5,608 bases of DNA from Pseudomonadota bacterium (GTDB lineage Bacteria > Pseudomonadota > Gammaproteobacteria > Burkholderiales > Burkholderiaceae_D), in assembly GCA_023435945.1 (NCBI GenBank), contig JAEZLB010000094.1:1-5608 (forward strand), read 5' to 3'. Below are positions 1-5,608 of the stretch, in pieces. Position 1 is the first letter of the stretch, and each line of letters starts with the position of its first letter. The position numbers and the translations under genes are program-made. Under the pieces are notes generated by a model. It ran no database searches. It was given only the letters and a program-made list of their open reading frames with translations, and was not told the DNA's origin.

Positions 1-1722
1 CTTGGATCCTGGGCTGCCGTCGGGGCCAGCGACGCGTGCCCTGGGGTTGGGATGCTGCAACTCGGCTCCAGTGGGAAGAGCAGTCGGAATGGCGGCAGGA
101 GGTTGTCCCTCCTGCGAGTCAGCAGGACTCGACACGCTCTGCGGCACGATTCGAAGTGCCGGTCCGTAGTGCGTGATGTCAGAAGTAGGCGAAACCACCC
201 CTTGAATTTGGAGTCCTTCCACCAGGCTCAGTGGGGTGATCGTCTGGTGGGACGGGGTCTCCTTCAGGAGAAAGGACTCACCGGATAGTGATTGGATCGG
301 ATCATTGCTCGCCAATTCAACGAGTAGTCGGTTGACATCGTCAGGGAAAGGCCAACGAAGAGGATGAATCTTGTCTCTCCAGACCCTCCGACCGACCAGA
401 GTGCCGTCGTCTCGGCGTCGGGGAACGAACGCCTTGAGTGCACGGCTTCCAATGCAACGACCAATCACGAACCCAAATTCCCCGCGCGCCTCCATTGAGG
501 AGTCATTATTCGGAACGTGAAAGATGCCAACACATCCAAATGGAACTTGAAAATGTGAGCCATCAACCTTCTCCCCAGTCACAAGAGTCAGCGGCGTTGG
601 GCCTCCGCTGGCCTTGTTCCCAGTCTGGTTCATGGACGTAATCACATCTTCGACCAAGTCCGGTAGAAGCTCCGCAGGCAACGGAAACTTCAGTGAGACT
701 GTAACAGTCCGTGACTTGTCCCTGATGGTGCGAACGGTTCTTTCAACTTTCCTTTCATGAACCTCAGCGGCAACATGGCGGTGTTCCACACCCAATGCAG
801 CCAGGTCGCCCTTGCGAGCAAGTTTGGCAATCGTGCTGTCCATGTCGCTATGCAGACGAATGTGGACCTGCGGTTCCTTTCGCTTGGCCATGTATGCGCG
901 GTGGAACTGCACCAAGCCAACAATGGCTTTGAGCACCTCCTTCGCCTCTTTGGACTCGAGACGTTGATACCACACATAGCCAGTTACCCCGTCGACAGCG
1001 ACGAAGTAAATGATCGGTTCCTTCTGGCTCTTGTGTCGTAGGAACACAAGATCACAGTGTTGGTCCTCACCAATCTGCTTGGCTTCAGGGACATGGTGAT
1101 CACCAGGGTGACCAGCATGCATCTTCCCATATACGCATCCGATGCACCTCTCCAGACCTGCTTTACGCACGTCTTCGGAAGTGATTCCAAGAGCATAGTA
1201 CTCTCCACTGTCCAGGCTGCTGCAGATGGCTCCAGCACTCGCGTGAGCGAGGATTTCGTGGAGCATCCAAATGGTTTCTCGCTTTGACTCGCTTAAGCCA
1301 GCCCTTGCAACGAATGCAAGGTGTGACTTGTCACGAACCCGGAACAAGTAGAACAAGTTATCAGCTCCGAGCTTTGCTGCATAGCAAGGCCCGTCGCCTT
1401 TTCTTGGAACAAACAGGAACATGCCCCATTTCGGGATGCATAGATCATGGGTTCTCCAGAGCTGGCCAACACTAATGAGCGTCGGCCCACCGTAGTCTGG
1501 CAGGACCAGACCACTGCCAAGATGCGGGTGCTTGCCTGCAGCTTCAGCCACACGCTTGCCACCCACCCCTTCAACTGAAACACCTTCTACAAAATGACGA
1601 ATGTCGAATAGATTCCGAGTGCTACTAAAGATATGGGTCGAGCTCCCGGTGTCGGCGAGCCCTTCACACTCCTTGTGGAGCCTCAGCTCCACGCTCATCC
1701 TCTTAGGCTTAGATATAGACAT
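1..1722 (-). CDS. Pol polyprotein, 5' part: aspartic protease and integrase (3'-partial)
   Basis: From the ATG at 1722 the frame is open for 574 codons to the left edge with no stop. Protease: ADTGSSTHIF with the active-site D24-T25-G26, matching the retropepsin D-S/T-G motif, followed by LISVGQL (83–89), a common copia block between PR and IN. Integrase zinc domain: H155-x4-H160 and C193-x2-C196. Integrase core: D224 in HCDLVF, then YFVAVDGVTGYVWY (239–252), D293 in HSDMDS, and a block HERKVERTVRTI (322–333) that corresponds to the usual copia AERxNRT region holding the catalytic Glu (E323 or E327). A segment FGFVIGRC…GTLVGRRVWRD (416–450) resembles the copia IN C-terminal block. Residues from about 470 are a Pro/Ser/Thr-rich linker. 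The frame is also open upstream of the ATG, so the real start may be a frameshift in gag. RT should follow beyond position 1. Confidence 0.93.
   Translation of the reverse strand, partial: MSISKPKRMSVELRLHKECEGLADTGSSTHIFSSTRNLFDIRHFVEGVSVEGVGGKRVAEAAGKHPHLGSGLVLPDYGGPTLISVGQLWRTHDLCIPKWGMFLFVPRKGDGPCYAAKLGADNLFYLFRVRDKSHLAFVARAGLSESKRETIWMLHEILAHASAGAICSSLDSGEYYALGITSEDVRKAGLERCIGCVYGKMHAGHPGDHHVPEAKQIGEDQHCDLVFLRHKSQKEPIIYFVAVDGVTGYVWYQRLESKEAKEVLKAIVGLVQFHRAYMAKRKEPQVHIRLHSDMDSTIAKLARKGDLAALGVEHRHVAAEVHERKVERTVRTIRDKSRTVTVSLKFPLPAELLPDLVEDVITSMNQTGNKASGGPTPLTLVTGEKVDGSHFQVPFGCVGIFHVPNNDSSMEARGEFGFVIGRCIGSRALKAFVPRRRDDGTLVGRRVWRDKIHPLRWPFPDDVNRLLVELASNDPIQSLSGESFLLKETPSHQTITPLSLVEGLQIQGVVSPTSDITHYGPALRIVPQSVSSPADSQEGQPPAAIPTALPTGAELQHPNPRARVAGPDGSPGSK
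1564..1574 (-). promoter_or_regulatory. Internal copy of the polypurine tract (possible central PPT)
   Basis: TTGAAGGGGTG in element sense, within the protease region of pol (codons for VEGVG), is identical over 11 bases to the sequence at 3332..3322 that forms the 3' PPT. Ty1 and lentiviruses have a second, internal PPT that starts an additional plus strand. Here the function is inferred only from identity and strand. Confidence 0.35.
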
Positions 1723-1917
1723 TGGGCGAACTTGAGACAGACAGACAAATAGATATTCAGGACTTGTGAGAGACTTGGAGAAAGGTTTATGTCGTGCGAC
1801 GACTGGACTTCGAATTACTCGTCGTCGCTTTCCTCGGAAAGATTGTCGACCCTGAATTGAGTCAACATTGCTTCCTTGTCGTCGGGCCGCGCAACATAAA
1901 ACTTGCGTCCGCCTTTC
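1723..1917 (-). other. Open pol-frame extension upstream of the pol ATG, overlapping the gag 3' end in the -1 frame
   Basis: The protease–integrase frame stays open for 65 codons upstream of its ATG, back to an in-frame TGA at 1920..1918. Gag codons begin one base downstream of pol codons, so pol is -1 relative to gag, and both frames are open together from 1917 to 1815. This is the layout expected for a -1 ribosomal frameshift. However, reading every gag-frame heptamer in the overlap gives no canonical X XXY YYZ site; the nearest is G TTT TAT around 1905..1899, which does not fit. The ATG at 1722 is the first ATG after the gag stop, 92 nt downstream, so reinitiation, splicing or a separate mRNA are alternatives. 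Confidence 0.6.
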
Positions 1918-2999
1918 TCACTCCTCTTGATGTTCTTCTTGTAGTCTGTCTTCTGTCGCTTTTTCTGTCCATCATCCTTACCTTCAACATTCTTCTTGTA
2001 GTTGCTGTTCCTGCTCGGGGGGTCGCCAGATTCTGAGCTTTCCTCAGAGTCTGTGTCGTTCCTCATCTTGGACTTCGCCTTACGGCGCTTATTCTTCCCC
2101 TTGGCACCTTTGGGCCTCGCGCCCTTACCATTCCTGCGAGAGGACTGATCATACAGTGACTTTGCATGCGGCCCTTGAGTTTCATACTGTCGGTATCCTA
2201 CGCCAGCGGCCAAGTTGGCTGCTACCGTTCCATCCGACGGTGGCTCTGCTCTGTTCGCCCGACAGTGGATCTCATCGACCAGGAGGTGGAGTTTAGTATA
2301 TCTCTCTGGTAGCGCTCCTTGGCGACCAGCCTCGTTTTCGGCTCTACGAAACTCCTCAAAGAATGCAGCGTTTGCATTCCTGTCTAGACTGTACATCAGC
2401 CACTTGCAGACAGTTTCGGCTAGGAACTTGGCGTGAGCGCCTCCTTCCCGCCAGTTCGGGTCCAAGTCGCGAACCTCATCGTATGCCTTTCGCCACCTTT
2501 TCACATAGGCGGGAGTCGGCTCGTTCGGTTCTTGCTTGAGCATGTGGAGTGCTAACTCCTTCCCACTGGCATAAAGCCTGTTAGGAAGTGTTCGGCGCTC
2601 GTTCAGGCTCTCAAGATACTCGAACAACTTGAAGAGATCGGACTTCTTGGACACGTCCTCGATGAAATTGTCTTGCTCACGCAGCGCTCCGTACGTCTCT
2701 TCGTCGAGCATACTCACGAGCTTCTGGTAGCCATCCACTACGTCCTGAATATACGCATCCTCGCGTTCAGCGATTCGCTTGTTCTCGGCCTCTGCCGCAA
2801 GCTTCTCAGCTTGGCTAGCATTGGCAGCAACAGTGACTCGGTTGAACGTACGTTGTGTACCTCCAATGAGATCCTCTTTAACGGCCAGACCAATGCCGCT
2901 CAAGTGCCTGGTCACTATAATGTCTCTGTCTGCCTTCTTGAAGATCCGGAAGTCCAGGACCTTCCGCCCGGTAGACTCAGACTTATCCTTCTCGCCCAT
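1815..2999 (-). CDS. gag: Gag-like nucleocapsid/capsid protein without zinc knuckle
   Basis: This 394-residue ORF starts at the ATG at 2999 (MGEKDKSES), about 90 nt after the putative LTR, and ends TAA at 1817..1815. Its position between LTR and protease makes it Gag, the particle-forming protein. Residues 1 to about 280 are mainly charged and amphipathic, likely helical, including an Ala/Glu-rich stretch (58–80) and a block around PTPAYVKRWR…AKFLAETVCKWLMYSL (161–205) that would suit a capsid domain. The C-terminal third is low complexity: strongly basic (288–313), acidic Ser/Asp/Glu (314–326), basic again with two YKKN motifs (334–337 and 353–356), and an acidic end (SEESDDE). Only two cysteines occur, C197 and C246, so the usual C-x2-C-x4-H-x4-C nucleic-acid-binding knuckle is absent; the basic tail probably binds RNA instead (inference). 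I do not recognise a close homologue; the call rests on context and composition. Confidence 0.82.
   Translation of the reverse strand: MGEKDKSESTGRKVLDFRIFKKADRDIIVTRHLSGIGLAVKEDLIGGTQRTFNRVTVAANASQAEKLAAEAENKRIAEREDAYIQDVVDGYQKLVSMLDEETYGALREQDNFIEDVSKKSDLFKLFEYLESLNERRTLPNRLYASGKELALHMLKQEPNEPTPAYVKRWRKAYDEVRDLDPNWREGGAHAKFLAETVCKWLMYSLDRNANAAFFEEFRRAENEAGRQGALPERYTKLHLLVDEIHCRANRAEPPSDGTVAANLAAGVGYRQYETQGPHAKSLYDQSSRRNGKGARPKGAKGKNKRRKAKSKMRNDTDSEESSESGDPPSRNSNYKKNVEGKDDGQKKRQKTDYKKNIKRSEKGGRKFYVARPDDKEAMLTQFRVDNLSEESDDE
1933..2002 (-). repeat. Short direct repeat encoding two YKKN motifs in the Gag tail
   Basis: Plus-strand TTCTTCTTGTAGT occurs at 1933..1945 and 1990..2002, 57 bp apart, in the same gag frame. 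It encodes YKKN at residues 334–337 and 353–356. It may reflect a small duplication of a basic RNA-binding segment, though only 13 bases are identical. Confidence 0.55.
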
Positions 3000-3091
3000 C
3001 CTGGCAAGAATTGCAGTTCACAAAGGCTCGTGTAAAATCTAGGAAGTACCCAACTCAGCAATGCTAAATCGCAGTGCGGACCTGAGCACTT
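3000..3091 (-). other. Leader between putative LTR end and Gag ATG; primer binding site not identified
   Basis: This 92-nt stretch begins AAGTGCTCAGGTCCGC in element sense. A primer binding site normally starts with TGG within a few bases of the LTR, pairing with a tRNA 3' CCA end. None is present. I also saw no convincing match to the anticodon arm of initiator tRNA-Met, which Drosophila copia uses. A TGGGTACTTCC at about 3052..3042 is too far from the LTR end as drawn. Plus-strand CGTGTAAAA (3029..3037) is the inverted copy of TTTTACACG (3154..3162) inside the LTR. Confidence 0.45.
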
Positions 3092-3321
3092 TGTAGGGGA
3101 AACAAATAAGATCACTCACGTAGATGGAAACAGTAGACAACAGCAAATCTAAGTTTTACACGCAACCTGAAGTGCCATTGATTGTGATTAAGATAGATCT
3201 ACTACTAAGCTCCAACGTTCCCGCCTTCTTACCAAAGATAGAACAGCTGGCAGTATGGCATCCTACTTGTACGATCAGTACGTGGTACGATACCATCTTC
3301 TCTAGACGAGGTATCCCAACA
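3092..3321 (-). repeat. Putative long terminal repeat (about 230 bp), shared by copies A and B
   Basis: In element sense the segment starts TGTTGGGATACC, a start common to many copia LTRs, directly after a purine-rich tract, and ends TTTCCCCTACA. The ends form an imperfect inverted repeat (TGTTGGG against TGTAGGG, the reverse complement of CCCTACA), with the required TG…CA. It sits between the RNase H stop and the Gag start, where an LTR must be. The start is fairly well supported by the PPT. The end is a best guess, because no TGG-type tRNA primer site follows it and no second LTR copy is present for comparison. An alternative end near 3179 (…AATCA, then ATGGCACTTC) would give a shorter LTR of about 143 bp. 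No AATAAA or clear TATA box is visible. Confidence 0.6.
3269..3291. repeat. GTACGAT direct repeat within the putative LTR
   Basis: Plus-strand GTACGAT occurs at 3269..3275 and 3285..3291, with a further GTAC between them at 3278..3281. Because GTAC is its own reverse complement, the block is partly palindromic. It lies about 30–50 bp inside the LTR start, in what would be U3, where transcription-factor sites are expected; no factor can be named. Confidence 0.4.
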
Positions 3322-3330
3322 CACCCCTTC
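3322..3330 (-). promoter_or_regulatory. 3' polypurine tract (plus-strand primer) of copy A
   Basis: GAAGGGGTG in element sense abuts the TGTTGGG LTR start. LTR retrotransposons keep an RNase H-resistant purine run here, and RT uses it to prime plus-strand DNA. The run GAAGGGG is uninterrupted purine; the TG after it leaves the boundary uncertain by two bases, since the LTR could instead begin TGTGTTGGG at 3323. Confidence 0.65.
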
Positions 3331-3332
3331 AA

Positions 3333-3530
3333 GCTGATCTCCATGAGGCAGCTTGCCCATAAGAGGCTAGAGAAGCAACTGTCATCACTCTAGTAGGCTC
3401 GGCAAGAGTCAGAGAAAACACGCCGCAGAATTCGAGGAGAAAACACATACGCAGGGCAAAAGAACCCAAAGGGTGAAGAAAACCTGGATGCGAAAACCTA
3501 GTCTGCGGTAGCACTCTCTACATAAGTAGA
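3333..3530 (-). other. Noncoding 3' tail between RNase H stop and polypurine tract
   Basis: About 200 nt without a supportable ORF lie between the pol stop and the PPT. In element sense the strand is pyrimidine-rich and carries the hexamer GTTTTC four times (plus-strand GAAAAC starting at 3414, 3439, 3478 and 3492). Two of these belong to a 10-bp direct repeat, plus-strand GAGAAAACAC at 3412..3421 and 3437..3446. No known regulatory element is recognised. Confidence 0.6.
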
Positions 3531-5608
3531 TCATGCTCGTAACACAGCTCTCAGATTCAGCAACCTATCCCTCCAATCCACGAAATGCTTGGCATCCATG
3601 GCTTTTGTCAAACCATCTGCAATCATGCGACCAGTCTCAATCTTCCTCAGCTCCAGCAAACCCTTCTCGAGCTGCTCGCTTATCCAGAAGTAAGAGATGT
3701 CAATCGATCTCGACAACTTCCCATGATGACCACGCTGTGCGAGAGTCATACATGCGCTATTATCTTGATCGATCACACATGGTCCCAGCTGCTTGATGCC
3801 CATTTCTTCCAGGACTGCACGGATCCAGACGGCCTGCTTGCCGGCAGCACACAAAGCAACAAGTTCAGCTTCGGCAGTGCTGGTAGTCACAAGCGTCTGC
3901 TTCTTCGAGCTAGTTACCAGTGGACCATTCTCACGCTTTCCCAACCAGAAGAGATAACCCGTTCGACTCTTCCTGCCCTCTTCACTTGCAAAGCTGGCAT
4001 CAGCCGCTCCATGTAGCTGAAGGCTTGACGCCCTGATCACCGTAGGGAGATCACGCGTCTTCTGCAGGTACTTCACCGCTTGAACCAAGTCCTCCCAGTC
4101 TTCAACAGTGGGATTCGCAGTTCTCGTGGTGAGCCTCCCAACAGCGAACCTGATATCCGGTCTCGTCTTAACCACGTAGTTCATCCGCATGGTCAGAGCC
4201 AAGAATCGAGATTTCATCTCCTCTTCCAAAAGATCAGCATCCTCAGAGTGCCGACGGCTCTTGAATGGAGACTTCGCAACCTCCGATGGACCCAGTTGCA
4301 GATCTTCCACCAACTCATTGATGTACTTGGTCTGCGTCAGATACATCAGACGTCTTTCGCGATCTCTCTTCACGGTCATGCCCAAGTAGTTGAACTCAGA
4401 AGGATTGAGCTTCTCCGTGACCGACTGAAACCTGCGCTTCAGTGACTCTCTAAGGTACGCCATCGAGCTCTTGGGCCCTGTGCTGAGCATGTCGTCGACA
4501 TGAACCAGCACGTAGTGCAGACCCTCTTCCGTGACACGAATAAACAGACACTCATCATGCTTCGCTGCGACAAAGCCAATCTCAAGGAGAAATGTCCTGA
4601 GAGTGAGATACCACTTCCTAGGTGCATCCTTCAGACCATACAGTGCCCTCCTTAGCAGCACTATGAGCGATCCGTCAGGCAGCCTTCCGCTTTTCAGCTC
4701 AGGCGACATAAGCACCAGAGTATCGGCGAGTTCTTTGTCGATATGCGCTAGCACTTTGCGGTCCCCCATCTCTGCTTCCAGAAATGCAGCACCAATGTCG
4801 AATATGTCGATGTCAAGGTTCCTCGACGTGGCGATGTTCAGAGTGATCATAACGATCTCGTCACTGATCGTGGGAGAATCTGTTCGATTGGTCAAAGCAA
4901 GGTACCTCTCTCGGAAACCCTTGATGACGAGCCTTGCCTTGATCTTGATCAGAACCCCATCAGGTCCGACTTTGTTCTGAACGAGCATCATGGTAGGAAT
5001 GGCGCGAGCAATCTGTTTCGGCGTCAAATCCTTAAGGTCCACAGCGCCGAAAACGCGATACTTGACCATGTTACCAGCTTCTGCAACGACTGCATCCCGT
5101 CTCATACCCGTCAAGGTCCCATCTGCAGCATTCGGCGCGGATATGGCCACCCAGACCTCTCCACGCTTGGAAGCGGGGCGCACCCAGTAGTGACCTCGCT
5201 TGTTGAACACTGCAAAGTCCTTGACTTTCGTCGCAGACTTGCGCTTGGGTGGTCGACCCAAGGCTTGCTGACCCACCTGTGAGGCGCTACCCTCACTGTG
5301 CCTGGCCTTTTTGGTCGCTGGGGACCCAGGCGCCGGGCCTGCACGTCCTGTTGGTGCGTGGGACGTCGACGACGTATCGACAGCATCACGCGGGCTGAGC
5401 GTCTCCGCTGCCAAGCCCTGGTTCGCGCTACCCTCCGACTCCACCCCTTCTGCAGAAGGGACCAAAGACGGTGCCCCTCCGCTGCTCACAACAGAAACCG
5501 AGTCGTCACCTCGATTCGAGAGAACAGAGCTCTCGCTCGTCGTGCCCGCCTTGACATCCTGAGAAGAAACAGTGCCGGGGGACCCCTCTAGACCAACGGG
5601 CTTTATGG
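3531..5608 (-). CDS. Pol polyprotein, 3' part: IN–RT linker, reverse transcriptase and RNase H (5'-partial)
   Basis: The frame is open from the right edge (first full codon at 5606) to a TGA at 3533..3531, giving 691 residues. Its true start is outside the window; a GTG at 5489 is only an in-frame valine and I do not treat it as a start. Residues 1 to about 130 are a Ser/Pro/Gly/Ala-rich linker with basic clusters KKAR (99–102) and RPPKRK (118–123). RT follows: KARLVIKGF near 213–221, first catalytic Asp in FDIGAAF (D270), ALYGLKDAPRKWY near 321–333, the catalytic pair in HVDDML (D371, D372), then FNYLGM and TRPDIRFAVG. RNase H follows with candidate catalytic D536 (ADASF), E579 (STAEAE) and D615 (DQDNSA), and a C-terminal SIDISYFWISEQ block. 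These match the copia family across its length. The product copies element RNA into cDNA and degrades the RNA strand inside Gag particles. All three RT aspartates are present, so it may be functional. Identification as copia RT–RNase H is very secure. Confidence 0.96.
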   Translation of the reverse strand, partial: IKPVGLEGSPGTVSSQDVKAGTTSESSVLSNRGDDSVSVVSSGGAPSLVPSAEGVESEGSANQGLAAETLSPRDAVDTSSTSHAPTGRAGPAPGSPATKKARHSEGSASQVGQQALGRPPKRKSATKVKDFAVFNKRGHYWVRPASKRGEVWVAISAPNAADGTLTGMRRDAVVAEAGNMVKYRVFGAVDLKDLTPKQIARAIPTMMLVQNKVGPDGVLIKIKARLVIKGFRERYLALTNRTDSPTISDEIVMITLNIATSRNLDIDIFDIGAAFLEAEMGDRKVLAHIDKELADTLVLMSPELKSGRLPDGSLIVLLRRALYGLKDAPRKWYLTLRTFLLEIGFVAAKHDECLFIRVTEEGLHYVLVHVDDMLSTGPKSSMAYLRESLKRRFQSVTEKLNPSEFNYLGMTVKRDRERRLMYLTQTKYINELVEDLQLGPSEVAKSPFKSRRHSEDADLLEEEMKSRFLALTMRMNYVVKTRPDIRFAVGRLTTRTANPTVEDWEDLVQAVKYLQKTRDLPTVIRASSLQLHGAADASFASEEGRKSRTGYLFWLGKRENGPLVTSSKKQTLVTTSTAEAELVALCAAGKQAVWIRAVLEEMGIKQLGPCVIDQDNSACMTLAQRGHHGKLSRSIDISYFWISEQLEKGLLELRKIETGRMIADGLTKAMDAKHFVDWRDRLLNLRAVLRA

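Larger units (their letters stand above)
1..3321 (-). mobile_element. Ty1/copia-type LTR retrotransposon, copy B: 5' half (LTR, leader, Gag, protease, integrase)
   Basis: In element sense this half begins with the putative LTR shared with copy A, then a short leader, the Gag ORF, and a pol frame carrying protease then integrase that runs off the left edge. The order PR–IN ahead of RT is the copia order. All frames are free of internal stops. RT and RNase H of this copy must lie beyond position 1 if the element is complete. The two halves in the window would together make one element of roughly 5.6 kb with a single LTR, a normal size for a copia element. Confidence 0.85.
3092..5608 (-). mobile_element. 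Ty1/copia-type LTR retrotransposon, copy A: 3' half (linker, RT, RNase H, 3' tail, PPT, LTR)
   Basis: This is the downstream half of a copia-type element. In element sense it reads Ser/Pro-rich linker, reverse transcriptase, RNase H, a stop codon, about 200 nt of noncoding tail, a purine tract and a putative LTR. The RT and RNase H signatures are of the copia branch, not the gypsy branch, where integrase would follow RNase H; here no integrase follows before the LTR. The 5' half of this copy lies beyond the right edge. It is probably the same family as the Gag–PR–IN half on the left, because orientation, linker composition and element order fit, but the window contains no overlapping segment of the two copies to prove this. 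Confidence 0.88.

Noticed and set aside
757..1287. Plus-strand ORFs of 76–94 codons opposite integrase
   Set aside because: They are antisense shadows of the conserved integrase frame, with no recognisable domain or composition of their own.
984..1583. Minus-strand ORFs of 84 and 96 codons in this stretch
   Set aside because: They are in the wrong frame. The true pol frame here shows the zinc domain and the integrase core and has no stop.
1734..1747. Short CAGA tandem (three units) in the gag–pol gap
   Set aside because: It is too short to call a microsatellite, and no function is evident.
1899..1905. G TTT TAT as a -1 frameshift heptamer
   Set aside because: After a -1 slip neither the P-site nor the A-site codon re-pairs as in the X XXY YYZ rule, so it is not a supported slippery site.
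3157..3177. TGGCACTTCAGG as a tRNA primer binding site with an LTR ending at 3179
   Set aside because: Its reverse complement does not read as a tRNA 3' end: there is no TTCRA-type T-loop at the right distance from CCA. The LTR would also lack inverted ends beyond TG…CA. It is kept only as an alternative boundary.
3124..3393. Plus-strand 89-codon ORF across the putative LTR and PPT
   Set aside because: No homology is recognised, and the position fits an LTR. Its composition looks like chance open frame.
3585..4445. Plus-strand ORFs of 121–143 codons opposite RT–RNase H
   Set aside because: They lie antisense to well-conserved RT and RNase H motifs and show no protein signature.
5487..5489. 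GTG at 5489 as the start of the RT–RNase H protein
   Set aside because: The frame is open upstream to the window edge and the sequence there continues the same Ser/Gly-rich linker. In a copia element RT is part of a polyprotein, so this is an internal valine codon.

Overview
The window is almost entirely retrotransposon. All coding sequence lies on the minus strand, so element sense runs from high to low coordinates. The layout is that of a Ty1/copia-type (Pseudoviridae) LTR retrotransposon, in an arrangement that needs explaining: an RT–RNase H 3' half (5608 to 3531), then a noncoding tail, polypurine tract and putative LTR (about 3530 to 3092), then a short leader and the 5' half of an element, Gag (2999 to 1815) followed by protease–integrase (1722 to 1). 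Both edges of the window fall in open reading frame, inside a Ser/Pro/Gly-rich linker that would join integrase to reverse transcriptase. The simplest reading is two head-to-tail copies of one family (upstream copy A, downstream copy B) sharing a single LTR. A circular or circularly permuted copy, or a rearranged element, remains possible.

The protein evidence is strong. Protease shows a DTG active site. Integrase shows an H-x4-H…C-x2-C zinc-binding domain and a recognisable core. The RT–RNase H frame shows the copia signatures KARLV.KGF, ALYGLK.AP.KWY, VDDML, TRPDI.FAVG, SSKKQ and STAEAE. No long frame is interrupted by a stop, so the copies look fairly recent. Gag is basic and lacks a CCHC zinc knuckle. 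Gag and pol are separate ORFs, with pol in the -1 frame, overlapping the end of gag by about 103 nt; no canonical slippery heptamer is visible there.

Organism: no host gene, tRNA or rRNA is present, so identity rests only on the element. Copia elements mean a eukaryote. The proteins differ in several signature positions from the plant, fungal and insect copia elements I can recall, which suggests a protist or algal genome, but this is a weak inference and I do not assign a taxon.

How the parts would work together: transcription starts in the LTR; Gag forms the particle; protease cleaves the polyprotein; RT–RNase H copies the RNA using the polypurine tract to prime the plus strand; integrase inserts the cDNA. 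I see no bacterial genes, CRISPR arrays or structural RNA genes, and no evidence for a new defence or metabolic system. The points most worth checking are the single-LTR tandem layout, the unusual gag–pol junction, the zinc-knuckle-less Gag, the divergent integrase catalytic region and an internal copy of the polypurine tract.
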